A DNA stretch of 64,000 nucleotides from Rhinopithecus roxellana (Eukaryota; Chordata; Mammalia; Primates; Cercopithecidae). The DNA lies in contig NC_044568.1 in assembly GCF_007565055.1 (NCBI RefSeq), forward strand, positions 40,575,156 to 40,639,155, in the 5' to 3' direction. The notes beneath the pieces are model-generated. The model was not told where the DNA came from. It saw only the letters and a program-made list of their open reading frames with translations, and made no database searches. This document shows, one piece after another, positions 24,544-36,670 of this stretch; positions within the stretch are counted from its first letter, which is position 1, and each line of letters opens with the position of its first letter. The translations under genes and the position numbers were made by a program.

Positions 24544-24555
24544 CTTATACTTTAA

Positions 24556-25847
24556 CTGAAAGCTTCATTTAGAACCACCTCTGGATCTGGTCCACCTCCT
24601 GACTCCTTTTCTCATACATAGTTTCCAAAATAGCCCTTTCTCTGACCCTAGAATCAAGAATTTTCTTAAGTCATGGCTGCTCAGCTCACCCAAGTCTCAA
24701 GAGTACGCTAGTAGTAACAGTTTATAGTATCTGTTTTTTCCCCCTACACATGGAGATGCAAACTTGACCCTAGGAAGCAAGCTTTGAGGCTTCGTAGGCC
24801 TCAGAGGGGTCTCTATCAACTGCAATCCACTTCTCCACCAATCTTATCTGTAACATTTTCGAATCGTGCCCGCCACCCTGCAGCTACCTGCATTATCTGC
24901 AATCAGCACCATGGTAGGGATGGAGGATAGGCTTGTCCTCAGCAAGTTGAGAACCAGGCTAAAAATAACCATTTTCGAATTAAATTATTGAACTGGAAAG
25001 GAAAAGAGGAGAAACAGGATACGGTAGGGCAGGTTTAATTTATTTACACCAAAGAATCAAAGATAAAGGAAGGAAAAAGGCATTTTGAAGAAGTTGGGCG
25101 TGTGGCAGAATTGTTTCCATCTCTGGTAATATTGTCAAAACACCAGTGATGAAGTAAAGCAAATGCCTGTCATACAAACCCAAAGGAAACTTATTTACAC
25201 GTTTGGGATGAGCAGGGTTGTAAATGATGGTTTAATTGGGAAAATCTGCTTAGTCATTTGAACAAGCAGACATAAAAACAGACATAACACAGTGCTGCGA
25301 GGACAACAAATTTAAGAAAATTTCTTCTTCATTGCTTTACTCTAATGTATTTCCCTCTTTCCTCCTGCCTCTCTCTATTCCATTTTCATTTCCATTAGAA
25401 AAAACACTTCTCAGCATTTTCCAGGCTGCCCTTAACCTTTCTGACTTGCTTACTTGAGGCCTGTAGAAGACAAAGCACTCTTTCAATGACTGGAGACAGG
25501 CATTAAGGCAGTACCCAATGCACATCGACTGGCCTCTGGGGCTGAAAATGTAGCTTCCTAAAAACAAACAATACAGAGGCTGATGGATTACGGAAGGTGT
25601 ATAGAACATGCAATTCGATGCCTAGCAAATAAAAAGCATTCAATAAATATTAGTTTCCTTACCTGCCACTCAATAGGGAACTGGCATTTATTATTTAAAA
25701 AATCACCTACTCACATCTGTAACAAAATTTTTTGACTGGGAAGGATTGTATAGTGTAGTATCCATGATTGTTTCTGGGTAGGAAGTTATCATTGATACAG
25801 TTTCCTGCTTTATATTTTAACTTATGCTTTTCAAATTTTCTGCAAAG
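24556..25847. other. Single-copy noncoding DNA
   Basis: No gene seen. The text at about 25615-25657, ending CATTCAATAAATATTAG, resembles the extreme 3' end of a MIR or L2. Confidence 0.45.
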
Positions 25848-26010
25848 ATTAGGCAGGCATGGTGGTGGCCACCTCTAACCCCAGCTACTCGGGAGGCTGA
25901 GGCAGGAAAATCACTTGAACCTGGGAGGCGGAGGTGGCAGTGAGCCGAGATCGCACCACTGCACTCCAGCCGGGACAACAAGAGCGAAACTCCATCTCCA
26001 AAAAAAAAAT
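25848..26010 (+). mobile_element. 5'-truncated Alu (right-arm part)
   Basis: Begins in the right monomer near AGGCAGGCATGGTGG and ends in an A run. CTGCA flanks it on both sides. About 160 bp, so roughly half of an Alu is present. Confidence 0.85.
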
Positions 26011-26790
26011 ACTCTGCAGTGACAAATTAGAAATAAAATGATTTTCAAATCAAAAATTCTGAATGCTATTTAATTAAATGTAAGTCATTTTCAAGCTTTA
26101 TAATCATCTATTCCCATCCACTGACCTAACTGTCTAGTAAAAGGTCATTCGTTAATCTTGAAAACTAAAGTTTTATAGTTTTCTTTTCTGAGTCCTTTCA
26201 AAGCTGTCCAGAAGTTGGCATTTTGCAAAGTTTTTAATGAGAGGTTGGCACTACTGCCAACCCTAAACTAAATTTGACTTGAAGTGGTTGTAATCTCCCA
26301 AAACACATAAAAAAGCATAAATATATAAAAGAATTAGTAGAGCATGAACAATCTATTTCATCATTTCAGCCATTATTTCCAGGAAAGCATTCTTGTTATC
26401 TGTAGCAGACATTTGTGATGCATTGTGCCATTTCCCTTCTGCACACCTAATTTCAGTACTGACGCAGTGGACATCTATGGGCCTCCTTGCCAGTGTCCAT
26501 GGTGTCCCATTGTATCACTTTCTTAAAAGCTGGGGAAAGTAGCTTAGCCACATGCAGGTGCAACCCAGAAATGTGAGAGAGTCTATGCCCCTCAAGGTAA
26601 TCCCCATCCAGTTGGGGATAAAATCTATGGATAAATGTCCCAGCGTCCTTGTCCTCCCGTGGGACAATTTTAAGCAGTAACCAGCTCGTTAACACGTACT
26701 TTTTTATAGTTTTTTTTTTTCCTCCTTTCTTGTCTCTCTCTTTCCTTATTCTTGCACTTCCACTTTCTGTGATTGCCTCCAAAACAAACT
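26011..26790. other. Single-copy noncoding DNA
   Basis: The 109-codon frame at 26453-26782 (-) has a lysine-rich end and no domain I recognise. I see no exon support for it. Confidence 0.4.
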
Positions 26791-26795
26791 CCCTG

Positions 26796-27172
26796 AATCT
26801 TAGTCAGTTTGGGGTGTCATAACTGAATACCACAGACTGGTGACTTAGGCAGCAAACATTTATTTCTCACAGTTCTAGAGAACAGAAGTTCAAGATTGGG
26901 ATGCCTGCATGGTTAGGATCTTCTTGGAGGCCCTCTTCCTGGTTTACAGATGGCTGCCTTCTTGCCATATCTTCATTTGCCAGAGGGAGAGAGAGATGCC
27001 ATGTCTCGCTCTTTTTTATAAGGTCATTAATCTAATCAAGTGGACCCCACCCCTCATGACCTAATGTAACCCTAATTACCTCATAAAAGTCCCACCTCAG
27101 AATGCCATAGCATTGAAGATTAAGGTTTCAACCTATCAATGTTGGGGTTAAACACACATTCTGCCCATAGCA
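26796..27172 (-). mobile_element. Solo MLT1-type LTR (MaLR), reverse
   Basis: The minus strand runs from TGCTATGGGCAGAATGTG to an end near AACTGACTAAG. CTTCTGTTCTCTAGAACTG and GAGAAATAAATG mark the polyadenylation region on that strand. A perfect CCCTG target duplication flanks it (26791-26795 and 27173-27177). No internal coding region. Confidence 0.85.
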
Positions 27173-27177
27173 CCCTG

Positions 27178-27560
27178 CATCAAGTCCTCATCTCCGGGTC
27201 AGCTTTAAGTGGTAGGGGAACATGTGGTTGAATCCAGACTAGAATATCATAATTATACATTTCTAGGTTAAAAAGAGTCCTTACATTGTTAATGACAATA
27301 GTGTCACTAATAACTGCAGCCTAAATTTTAGTGATTAGAATTTGGTGACCAAATCAAACTGACTGTGTAAGCAACCTCCTTATATAAGGAGGCAGGAACA
27401 AAGTTCCTTGCTGTTTGGATGTTCTGTTTGCACATAGAGCTGTAACTGACACTGAGACAAAGTAAGCAAGTACTTTCAGCAGCCAATGGGTAAACCCACT
27501 CTTCTTAACGTTCAGCCTTGAAGAACCAGAATCCTAGGAGCATGGTAGACTTCATGCATT
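27178..27560. other. Single-copy noncoding DNA
   Basis: No gene or repeat recognised. Confidence 0.45.
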
Positions 27561-27568
27561 CAACAGTA

Positions 27569-27876
27569 TTTTTTTTTTTTTTTTTTTTTTTTTTGAGACG
27601 GAGTCTCGCTGTGTCGCCCAGGCTGGAGTGCAGTGGCCAGATCTCAGCTCACTGCAAGTGCTGCCTCCCGGGTTTGGGCCATTCTCCTGCCTCAGCCTCC
27701 CAAGTAGCTGGGACTACAGGCGCCTGCCACCTCACCCAGCTAGTTTTTTTATTTTTTTAGTAGAGACGGGATTTCACTGTGTTAGCCAGGATGGTCTCGA
27801 TCTCCTGACCTCGTGATCCGCCCGTCTCGGCCTCCCAAAGTGCTGGGATTACAGGATTGAGCCACCGTGCCCGGCT
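27569..27876 (-). mobile_element. Young AluY, reverse orientation
   Basis: A full-length reverse Alu with a 25-T tail. CAACAGTATTTT (27561) and CAACAGTACTTTTT (27877) flank it. It carries GGCCAGATCTCAGCTCAC, the reverse of a GATCTGGCC-type Old World monkey variant. Confidence 0.93.
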
Positions 27877-28689
27877 CAACAGTACTTTTTAGCCTAGGAT
27901 TTGGCAGCCGAACAACAGAACGGGAATTATGTCAGCTTTTCTGCTTAGCATGAGCTCTGCCCCAGAACCAATGACATAAAATATGTATGTTTGCTTTCCC
28001 TGCCACAAAGTTGTGACACATTATCAAAGCTTTACAAAGTCACTCTATCTTACAACACCCCTAGACAACTTTCCATCATCTCATTTCTGGGACAAAAATA
28101 TTTATTGCATCCTGCTTTCATTGTCTTTGTGAATATTACATTAAATGTTGACATGTGCTTGGCAATTCAAATTCATTGGTTAAATGTTTTTCTCCTCTCA
28201 AAATTATTTTTAATGTAATAGTCCAAAAAATGTGAATCCCAGGTTCCTCACTAAACATGTGAGTTTGCCTTGTTGAACCTCAGTATTTTATTCTATAAAA
28301 CACAAGTAACTAGGAAACTCCCATTTTGGGTTGTAAAAATTGCAAAAATTACAAAAATGTGTTTAATGCAGTCCATGGCAAAAAAGAGCTTCTAAATGTT
28401 ACATATTATTAAAATCAGGTTCAATTACAATAACTGCACAATACAAAATACAAAGTCAGTATTGCACTTAGACTCTGGAGACATTGTAAAGGACATATAA
28501 GGTCTTCTCATTCTAAGTTTTTCATTTTGTATTACATTTAACCTTCATTAAAATTGGACTATAATGTAGAAAGAGATTACTTTCTCAAAAAAGCAAAAAC
28601 GATGAAGATGTACATGTAGGAATTCACAATATACAAAGGAAAGCAGAAACATACATAGATGTAATCATGCACTAAACACTTACTGAATG
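27877..28689. other. Single-copy noncoding DNA
   Basis: No gene or confident repeat recognised. AT-rich. Confidence 0.45.
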
Positions 28690-29040
28690 CCAGCTTTGTA
28701 CTACAAAGCACTAGGTACTAGAGACAAAAGATGAACAAAACTATCTCCTCTAAGGGAAGCAGTTGTCCAATAAACAAATGAGCCCTATAGTAATGTAAAT
28801 ATTATGTTCAAGGTAACATGACACTTTAAAAGTAATAATGACCTTTATTAAGGGGAGCTGGAGGTAGGGGCAAGTTAATTAAAGCTTCTAAGTTATGACT
28901 GTTAAACTGGTACATGAAGGATGAATAGGAGTTCATAAGTTAATCAAAGGGAAGAGAGGGTTCTAGGGCACAGCATAAACAGTAAGCAAGGATCACAAAG
29001 TATAGCATCTTCAGGGAACTCCAAGTAAAGCAGATTAGAG
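28690..29040 (+). repeat. Ancient mammalian interspersed repeat
   Basis: AAGGATGAATAGGAGTTCAT, GGGTTCTAGGGCACAGCAT and ACAGTAAGCAAGGATCAC follow the order of the family noted at 6830. Confidence 0.45.
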
Positions 29041-29264
29041 CCAGAAGAAATAGGGAAAATGAGGAGGAGAAATGAGAAAGAAAACAATTCTCATAAATGT
29101 TAGCTTGCCATTTTTTTAAATGATCATAATGGAGTTATAAGAAAACTTGAATAAAATATTAATGTCACATAAGGATAGATCACTTATTCATTTTTACCTA
29201 ACTAGTTTGTGGCAAAACTAAACATAGAAGCTGTCTCCCACTCCAAGCGTGGTGCTCTATCCTC

Positions 29265-29460
29265 CAAACCTGTGGTTCATAAACAAGTGTTCCAGGACTA
29301 ACAGCTTCAGCACTACCCAGGAGATTACTAGAAATACACATTCTCAGTCTTCGTTCCAGAACTACTAAGCGAGAAACTCTGAGGATGCAGCCCAGAAATG
29401 TGTGCCTTTTAAAGCCCTCCAGTTGATTCAGAACTACACTAAAATTTGAGAACTGCTGCT
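29265..29460 (+). mobile_element. MER5A/B-like hAT DNA transposon remnant
   Basis: CTGTGGTTCATAAAC at left, GATTACTAGAAATACACATT and GAAACTCTGAGGATG in the middle, and AAAATTTGAGAACTGCTG at right match the layout of MER5, a short non-autonomous hAT-Charlie element. Confidence 0.75.
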
Positions 29461-31350
29461 CTCGACAATGTTGTGATTTTCACATTCCCAAGGAGTTTCC
29501 ACAAAGGAAACTAAAGGAAAAAGTAAGACTGCCTCCTTTTTTGGTCACATTGAGAAAACAGCCTCATGTTCATAATAAAATTCTATCCATCAAGGACTTC
29601 TTGAAAGTGGTATGAAAATGTTCTGCTTGAGGGAGTCCTTTGATGGCCAATACCTTAGCAGTCACAACAGGTTCAGGTGGCTGGAAAAATCAATTACAGA
29701 TGTCTTTTAGGTGCTAGCTACATGGAAACCCAATAACAGGTGCCCACCAGTGTACTTGCTGGAAGGAGTAAAGAGAGAGAAAGAAAATTATAAGAAATGG
29801 AAGAAGATGGTCACCTCTTTTCCCTAGAGTTTAGTACATTTATACTTCCAAAACTCAAGTAAGTCAATTGGCAACCTCACAACATTTTAGAGTTTAGGGG
29901 AATGTGAATAAAAGTCTATTGGGTCATTTTTAACATCACTCACCCCTGTCTTCTCAGTGCCTGGCTCAGTTTCTTGAATACAGTATGTATTTAATAAAAG
30001 ATTGTTAACTATATAGATGACATAATTAGTACAGAGAATAATATTTTGAGTATATGTCTACAGAAGACTAACCAAGAAAGTTAAAAAATAGACTGAAAAC
30101 AAAATTTAAAGCTGATTTTATACAACTGGACATAAAGTGTTTGAAGAAATGCAGTCTGAACACAAAGGTTATCACATTGATTTTTCTGAAATTAGAACCA
30201 TTCTGTATCCAATCAACCTGCCTCCCTATTGCTGACATTAACCATTGAAGAGATGAAGAAAAATCTCATTTGTGCTAGTATCTGGCAAACTAGCACAAGT
30301 TAGTCAATTAAACTATCAGTGTAATAGGGAATGTTACAAACTAACATTAGCAGGTTAAGAGAGGCGAGCTGTATAATTCATAAAGAGAAACGCAAGTCCA
30401 CAACAGGAATTCAGATGTAGCTTAAAGATGAACCAGGGCAAACTGAATTAAAGACAGGGTCTGAGTGACCTCTAGTGTTATTGAGAAGAATATGAAGAAA
30501 GTAAAAGAAAATAGCCCGCGGTTCTGAATCCTAAGTGTGTGTGTGTGTGTGTGTTGTAAGCTTCATTGCAACAGTTATTTTATCCATTTAAAAGTCAACT
30601 AAGAAACAACATGTAGAATTCCACATTTCAGTCTTCATCACTGAAAGTCTGTTCTGATTTACTTAGTATTCAAATGTCTTCTTTTGTATATATACAAAAG
30701 TTTGAGATCGCAGCCTTACTTATTCAAATGCCTTTGGGAAAAACAGTCTTGTATTAAATTTTAAATAACAGAAGGTTTCCCAGCTGATATTGGGAAAAGG
30801 TCAAGGGAATACAGAGAAGCAATAAAGTCATTCCAATTTTAGTGTTCAGAGAGAATGCTTACATTCAGTTGCTTCACCTTCTAATGTATGCATTGATTTT
30901 TCTAAAAGCACAAGCTCTGATCACCTTCAAGGATTCTTCAAAACCCTGATTGCCTACCAAAATAAGAACCAATTCTTAGGTGGCTCATTCAAGGGCTTCC
31001 ATGAAATGACCCCCATGACCTTCATTTCCTCTGAAGAAGGCATTGCTGTATGTCACACCAGTATCACTCCTGCACATGTGGACTTCCCACATACTAATGT
31101 CTTTTTTAACCCAGAATTCTGCAAACCTTTGTGTAAAGATAGTCCCAAATCTTGGAAGGGCTTGCAGCTTATTTTTAATAATGTCCTGATTTCAACTCCT
31201 ATTTCTATCACTTGATAAATGTGTAATTTTTTAAAAATTGCTTAGCGTAAGTTAACTCAGTTTGATCATCCCTAATATAACGATCATGAATATAGTACCC
31301 CTGCTACCACTGCATAACAGAAAGTAAGGAAGGGTAGAATGAAATCAAAG
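29461..31350. other. Single-copy noncoding DNA with a TG repeat
   Basis: No gene seen. A MIR/L2-like 3' end is possible at about 29945-30012 (CAGTGCCTGGCTCAG). The 69-codon frame at 31006-31215 (+) has no recognised domain. Confidence 0.45.
30534..30554. repeat. (TG)n microsatellite
   Basis: About ten TG units in an otherwise unique stretch. Confidence 0.95.
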
Positions 31351-31545
31351 TCAAATACCATCTCTGTCATTGATTAATTTTGGGATTCTGAAGAAGACAG
31401 TCAACGTGTTAGTTCCAGTTTCCTGTCTGTAAAACAGGTACAATTATAACCAACTTAATAATATTAACGTGAAGATTAAAATCAGATGACTTACATGAAA
31501 AAGAACCCAGTGCATCCTACGCATTCAATAAGTGCTTAACTCTGC
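31350..31545 (+). mobile_element. MIR fragment
   Basis: TTCCAGTTTCCTGTCTGTAA, ACAGGTACAATTATAACC and CATTCAATAAGTGCTTAAC follow the MIR order. Confidence 0.6.
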
Positions 31546-31884
31546 ACACTCTGGGACCAGTGCCTCTGCCCAACTCTTCCATTTGGGGTAGGGGCATGGA
31601 ATGTTGGGCGAGGCCATCAAGCTTTCCAGCTGAAGTTTCTGCTTATCCTAGACTTCCTTTTCCTACTGCAAATGTAGGTCAAAGATGCCAGAAGATGTTA
31701 ATAGCACATCTAAGGCACAGTTACTATGGGCCACCTGATCATCACATTTACTTTTCACCTACAGTCTTGACCTCTTTTGTCCTCTGCTATAACTTACAGG
31801 ATGGCTTATTCAGCTTTAAGCTACATGCAGTAAAATTATTTTAGCCATAGTCTTGGTCTAAGCCAGGCTCAGGGTAAATAGTTA
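31546..31884. other. Single-copy noncoding DNA
   Basis: A 94-codon frame at 31560-31844 (+) shows no known domain. No gene is called. Confidence 0.45.
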
Positions 31885-32315
31885 AAACAAAGCTTTATTG
31901 TTTGGTTCCACTAATATGAGATGCGTAGAGTTGTCAAACTCAGAAACGGAAAATGGAGTGGTGGTTTCCAGGGGTGGAAGGAGTGGAAAGTGGGAAGTTG
32001 TTTAATGGGTATAGAGTTGCAGTTTGGTAAGACGAAGGTTCTGGAGAGTGGTTGCACAACAGTGTGAATGTATGTAACACTACTGAATTGTACGCTTAAA
32101 AGTGGTAAAGACTGGCTGGGCTCTGCAGCTCATGCCTGTAATCCCAGCACTTTGGGAGGCTGAGGCGGAAGGATCACTTGAGCCCAGGAATTCGGGACCA
32201 GCCTGGGTAACATCGCAAGGCCCCATCTCTAAAAAATTAAAAATGAAAAAAATTTTAAATAGTTAAGATGATACATTTTATATTATGTGTATTTACCACA
32301 ATTAAAATTTTAAAA
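31885..32315 (+). mobile_element. L1M 3' end, split by an Alu monomer
   Basis: GTGGTTTCCAGGGGTGGAAG, TGGTTGCACAACAGTGTGAA and TGAATTGTACGCTTAAAAG, resumed by TACATTTTATATTATGTG at 32271, match the terminal region of an L1M element in sense orientation. Confidence 0.75.
32113..32255 (+). mobile_element. Alu left monomer (FLAM-like or AluJ fragment)
   Basis: Only the left monomer is present, from GGCTGGGCTCTGCAGCTC to CCCATCTCTAAAAAATT. Flanks AGTGGTAAAG and TAGTTAAGATG may be a diverged target duplication in L1M. Confidence 0.8.
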
Positions 32316-32455
32316 TTAACAAAAATTATGAGATGAAATTCATTATCCCTTAAACGCAACTTCTTTTGGCATCTCCATGGCAGGTCACGTAACACACAGT
32401 GAGCTTGCATGCAAGCATACAACACGCAGAATAGGAAGGGTAGTTTGTTTGCTGT

Positions 32456-32743
32456 GTTTGTTTGTCGGTTTTGAGACAGAGTCTCCCTCTGTCACCCAGG
32501 CTGGAGTGCAGTGGTGCAATCTCGGCTCCCTACAATCTCTGCCTCCCGGATTCAAGCGATTCTCATGCCTCAGCCTCCTGAGTAGCTGGGATTACATGCA
32601 TCCCAGCTAATTGTTTGTGTTTTTAGTAGTGATGATGTTTTGATATGTTGGCCAGGCTGGTCTCGAACTCCTGGCCTCAAGTGATCTACCCACATCAGCC
32701 TCCAAAAGTGCTTGGATTACAGGCCTAAGCCACTGTGCCGGCC
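32456..32743 (-). mobile_element. AluS, reverse orientation
   Basis: A near full-length reverse Alu. A small deletion occurs where the text reads TTACATGCATCCCAGC. Confidence 0.9.
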
Positions 32744-32813
32744 TCTTTCTTTTTAACATAAACAGAATTACAACATGAGGTAGGATAGTTTTCGTCTAAT
32801 AGAATAATTTTTC

Positions 32814-33107
32814 TTTTTTTTTTTTTTGGAGACGGAATCTCGCTCTTTCGCCCAAGCTGGAGTGCAGTGGCCGGATCTCAGCTCACTGCAAGCTCCGCCT
32901 CCCAGGTTCACGCCATTCTCCTGCCTCAGCCTACCGAGTAGCTGGGACTACAGGCGCCCGCCACCTCGCCCAGCTAGTTTTTGGTTTTTAGTAGTGACGG
33001 GGTTTCACCGTGTTAGCCAGGATGGTCTCGATCTCCTGACCTTGTGATCCGCCCGCCTCGGCCTCCCAAAGTGCTGGGATTACAGGCTTGAGCCACCGCG
33101 CCCGGCC
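32814..33107 (-). mobile_element. Young AluY (Old World monkey type), reverse
   Basis: A low-divergence reverse Alu containing GTGGCCGGATCTCAGC. The 15-base target duplication TAGAATAATTTTTCT is identical at both sides, which with the low divergence indicates a recent insertion. Confidence 0.94.
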
Positions 33108-33124
33108 ACTAGAATAATTTTTCT

Positions 33125-33829
33125 AACTGGCCCCACACCAGTATCACAAATTCTACATTATTTTGACCCCATGTTAAGGATGGGAAAGACTACACCTCCT
33201 TGAATTCCACCTAACATATACGAAAAGGGTTTGATTCTAACTCATTTGGCTAAAAGTAAAAGGAATAAAGGGATCCACATTCATCTTCCACCTAGAGCAA
33301 CTTGGGCAGAACCTGGGATAAGGTCCCAGTATAAATAGTTTTGTATTCCTTTCAATTACCACTAGGATTTTGTATGATCCTTAAAATGATTTCTCTGCAA
33401 CAGTTAGCAGCAATTCCTGATATTCCTGAGAACTTAGTAGAGCAACGAAAGGAGTCCCAAAGCCACCTCCAGACCTGTGGCCCTTCCTGCTCAATATGCT
33501 GGGGGGTGGGGGGAAGGAGAAAAAACTAAAAGTCTGCAGTGCTGCTTTCTCAGATTGGAAATTCCAAATTACTTTTACAGCCTCCTCATGAATGTGTCCC
33601 TATAATAGCCTAACCCCTATTATTGGCCTGATATACAGGATCCTTAGAGCTTGATGAAAAAGGATAAAACTCAGGAGTCTCAGGTATAAGTGAGCTGAAA
33701 TAACCCCAGCCCATTTATTCTCAGATCCCTGCCCTTCTCAAGTCAGTTTTCCCTATGATTCTTGGTACTTCTGGGCAGATTCTAGCAATCTTAGGTGTTC
33801 TCCTGCTCATGCTCACATTTTATTGAAGT
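33125..33829. other. Single-copy noncoding DNA
   Basis: No gene recognised. A short G-rich run GGGGGGTGGGGGG lies at about 33500. Confidence 0.45.
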
Positions 33830-34215
33830 TAGGTGTTTCAACATTTATTGATGTATAACATACATACAGAAAAGTGCACAAATTCTAACTATACAAATTG
33901 ATAAACTTTTCACAACGTAAACATGTCTGCATAGACAGCACCCAATCAAAGAACACAGCATTGCCACAGTCCCCAAAGTTCCCTTGTGCCTTGAACAACT
34001 TACCCAGGCAAGGGTAGCTAGTATAGCAATCAGGGTGACTTCTAACATCATGCATTCATTTTGCTTCTTTTTCAGAACTTTATAGAGACAGAATCACACA
34101 GAGTGATCCTTAAAGTCATGAGATTCATCTATACTGTTCTGTTGTTTGTTCACTCTCATTGCTGTGCAATGTGACTATATCAAGATTTGTCTACTGGTTG
34201 TAAATGCAGGTCTCC
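33830..34215 (-). mobile_element. Antisense L1M 3' fragment
   Basis: ATTGATGTATAACATACATA, ACATGTCTGCATAGACAGC and AGAGACAGAATCACACAGAG followed by TGAGATTCATCTATACTG resemble the reverse strand of old L1M 3' ends. Confidence 0.6.
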
Positions 34216-34662
34216 ATCTGTAGCCATTAGCCCATCATATTTGGGTCTATGAATGCACATGAAATCATCATGCCCTAAGTTTCTAGAAATCTGCTAATGA
34301 TGCTCTGACAGACAGTAGCCCCAGAACTTCCTTGTCATCCCCCATCCATGCCAGTGACTCCCAAACTCCAACTCGTAAGGCCTAACCAGCCACTGCCCCA
34401 TGTAAGAACCAGGAAAGTAATTTTGCCAGAGAATACAACCTTTTCTATGTTTGTAGAGATTGTTTCTGCCTTACAGATTATTTTTGAAATGTCTGTATTC
34501 TATCTGGTTTAGTTCCAGTCCATAAGTTTTTATTAGAGTTCTGTCTCAGTGCCACACACTGTGCTGCTTCCTGGGCTATGAAATAAAGGAAGGTATAGTC
34601 CCACAATTGGAGGAGCTTAGATGCTATTGGAAATAAACATGAGGCCGAGCTTGGACACAGTT
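34216..34662. other. Single-copy noncoding DNA
   Basis: No gene or repeat recognised. Confidence 0.45.
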
Positions 34663-34675
34663 AGAGATAAACATG

Positions 34676-34982
34676 AGGACGGGCTCAGCGGCTCACACCT
34701 GTAAATCTCAGCACTTTGGGAGGCTGAAGTGGGTGGGTCACCTGAGGTCAGGAGTTGGAGACCAGCCTGGCTGACAAGGTGAAACCCTGTCTCTACTAAA
34801 AATACAAAAATTAGCCGGGTGTAAAGGCACACACCTGTAGCCCCAGCTACTCCAGAGGCCAAGGCAGGAGAATTGCTTGAACCCGGGAGGCAGAGGCTGC
34901 AGTGAGCTGAGATTGCGTCACTACACTCCAGCCTGGATGACAGAGTAAGACTCTGTCTCAAAAAAAAAAAAAAAAAGAAAAA
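34676..34982 (+). mobile_element. AluS, sense
   Basis: A full-length Alu ending in a 17-A tract. GATAAACATGA and AAATAAACATGA flank it. A third copy of the flank, AAATAAACATGAGG, occurs at about 34631, followed by CCGAGCTTGG, which resembles the start of an Alu. Confidence 0.9.
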
Positions 34983-34989
34983 GAAATAA

Positions 34990-36250
34990 ACATGATATCT
35001 CCACCAAAGTATGTGCTGCCCAAATTTCTCATCAATGTAGTTGTAACTCCAGGGAAGAGTAAGCACATAGCCCTGGGGCTGGGGGAGAATCAAGGAAGTC
35101 TTAAATAATCGCTTAGTCACCCTAAGTGTAAAATGCCATTTAAGTATTGTATCTCAGTAAAGGTTAGCTTAATAACATAATCATGCCTACTTTAGTATTA
35201 AAAATATTTGACTTCATTATTGTCAGTTAAAACAGACACCTCAGGACAATGTGTCCCGTTTAACACCTGAAATGTAGCACCCCTGTGAATCAGTAACATT
35301 TTAAACCGCTGCAGACATCACCACTGAAGTTCGAAAAGGACAAATCTAAACCTCCTATAAAAATTTACCACATAATAAAAGAGGCGGCAACACCTCAATT
35401 GATCTTGTAGATGAGCCACAAACACCTGGCCATATTGTGTTCCCACATACACTAATTGATCTATTTTCCCAGAAGAAAAATAAGTCTTCGGATATTTTAT
35501 TCATCTTAAACAAGCATGCATATCGTAGCAAGTATCTGAGGCTTTAAATCACAATCCTCCCTAAAACACAATCTGAAATTGTAGTGTCATTCATATATTT
35601 AATAACCAAAAACATAATACTTATCATTTTCCTGTTTGAAAGTAGAAATTGACTCCTGGGAAGGCAGAGAAGCCAATTTGCTATGAGCAGCTTTCATTTC
35701 CTACTCTTAATTCAAATCTTCATAAAATTGTTTGAAGTCTTGGCATCAGTAGTGGCATTCCAATGTAGCTCATAGGAGGACCTTTCAGGAGGGACATTTA
35801 AATGTAAAATACAGTCTGCATATCAACCAAAACAGTCTGTGGACTGTGAGTCCTTAAAACAGACATCTTTCTAACCACAAAGAAGGAAACTGATGGCAGT
35901 GGCACAGATGATCAAAACTAAAGGGGAGATTCCTTTGCGTACTCTTATTTGGGCTTTTTTGCTGTGTCTTTCTGTGAAAAGAGAAACATGATCTTTTACT
36001 CCTTCATATGCACACCCTCTAAGTCAGGGGAGGCCCAAGGTTATGTACAATGGTGAAATCTCAGGATGTAGGTTAAGAAGTAAAGACTTGAAGTCAAACG
36101 ATATCATGTAAGCTAAAGAAGGAAAGAAAAGATGCATGAGGTCTGAGCGCTAGTCTGATCCAATATCAAGGTAGGGAAGAAGACAGGCTGAAAGTGAACT
36201 CTAGAAGAAGCAGCCTACGGTGTAGGAGAAAAAACAGGAGTTTTGGGTGT
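34990..36250. other. Single-copy noncoding DNA
   Basis: No gene or confident repeat recognised. Confidence 0.45.
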
Positions 36251-36254
36251 CTTA

Positions 36255-36368
36255 AAAACAAATAACCCCATCAAAAATTGGGCAAAGGACATGAATAGAC
36301 ACTGCTCAAAAGATGAAAAATGCTCATCATCACAAATCAGAGAAATGCAAAAAAAAAAATCACAATGC
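36255..36368 (+). mobile_element. Short internal L1 ORF2 piece
   Basis: AAATAACCCCATCAAAAATT and GGGCAAAGGACATGAATAG, then GAAAAATGCTCATCATCAC, are L1 ORF2 text in sense orientation. Only about 110 bp remain. An AluY follows at once, with no L1 on its far side. Confidence 0.8.
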
Positions 36369-36371
36369 CAG

Positions 36372-36670
36372 GGCCGGGCGCGGTGGCTCAAGCCTGTAAT
36401 CCTTTGGGAGGCCGAGACGGGCGGATCACGAGGTCAGGAGATCGAGACCATCCTGGCTAACACTGTGAAACCCCGTCTCTACTAAAAAAATACAAAAAAT
36501 TAGCCGGGCGAGATGGCGGGCGCCTGTAGTCCCAGCTACTCGGGAGGCTGAGGTGAGAGAATGGCGTAAACCCGGGAGGCGGAGCTTGCAGTGAGCTGAG
36601 ATCCAGCCACTGCACTCCAGCCTGGGTGACAGAGCGAGACTCCGTCTCAAAAAAAAAAAAAAAAAAAAAA
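36372..36670 (+). mobile_element. Young AluY
   Basis: From GGCCGGGCGCGG to a 23-A tail. Low divergence, with GATCCAGCCACTGCACTCC. CCTGTAATCCTTTGGG lacks seven bases of the usual CCCAGCA segment. Confidence 0.92.

Noticed and set aside
34617..35120. 167-codon open frame on the minus strand
   Set aside because: Most of it is translated Alu at 34676-34982, and the ends are chance extensions into flanking DNA.
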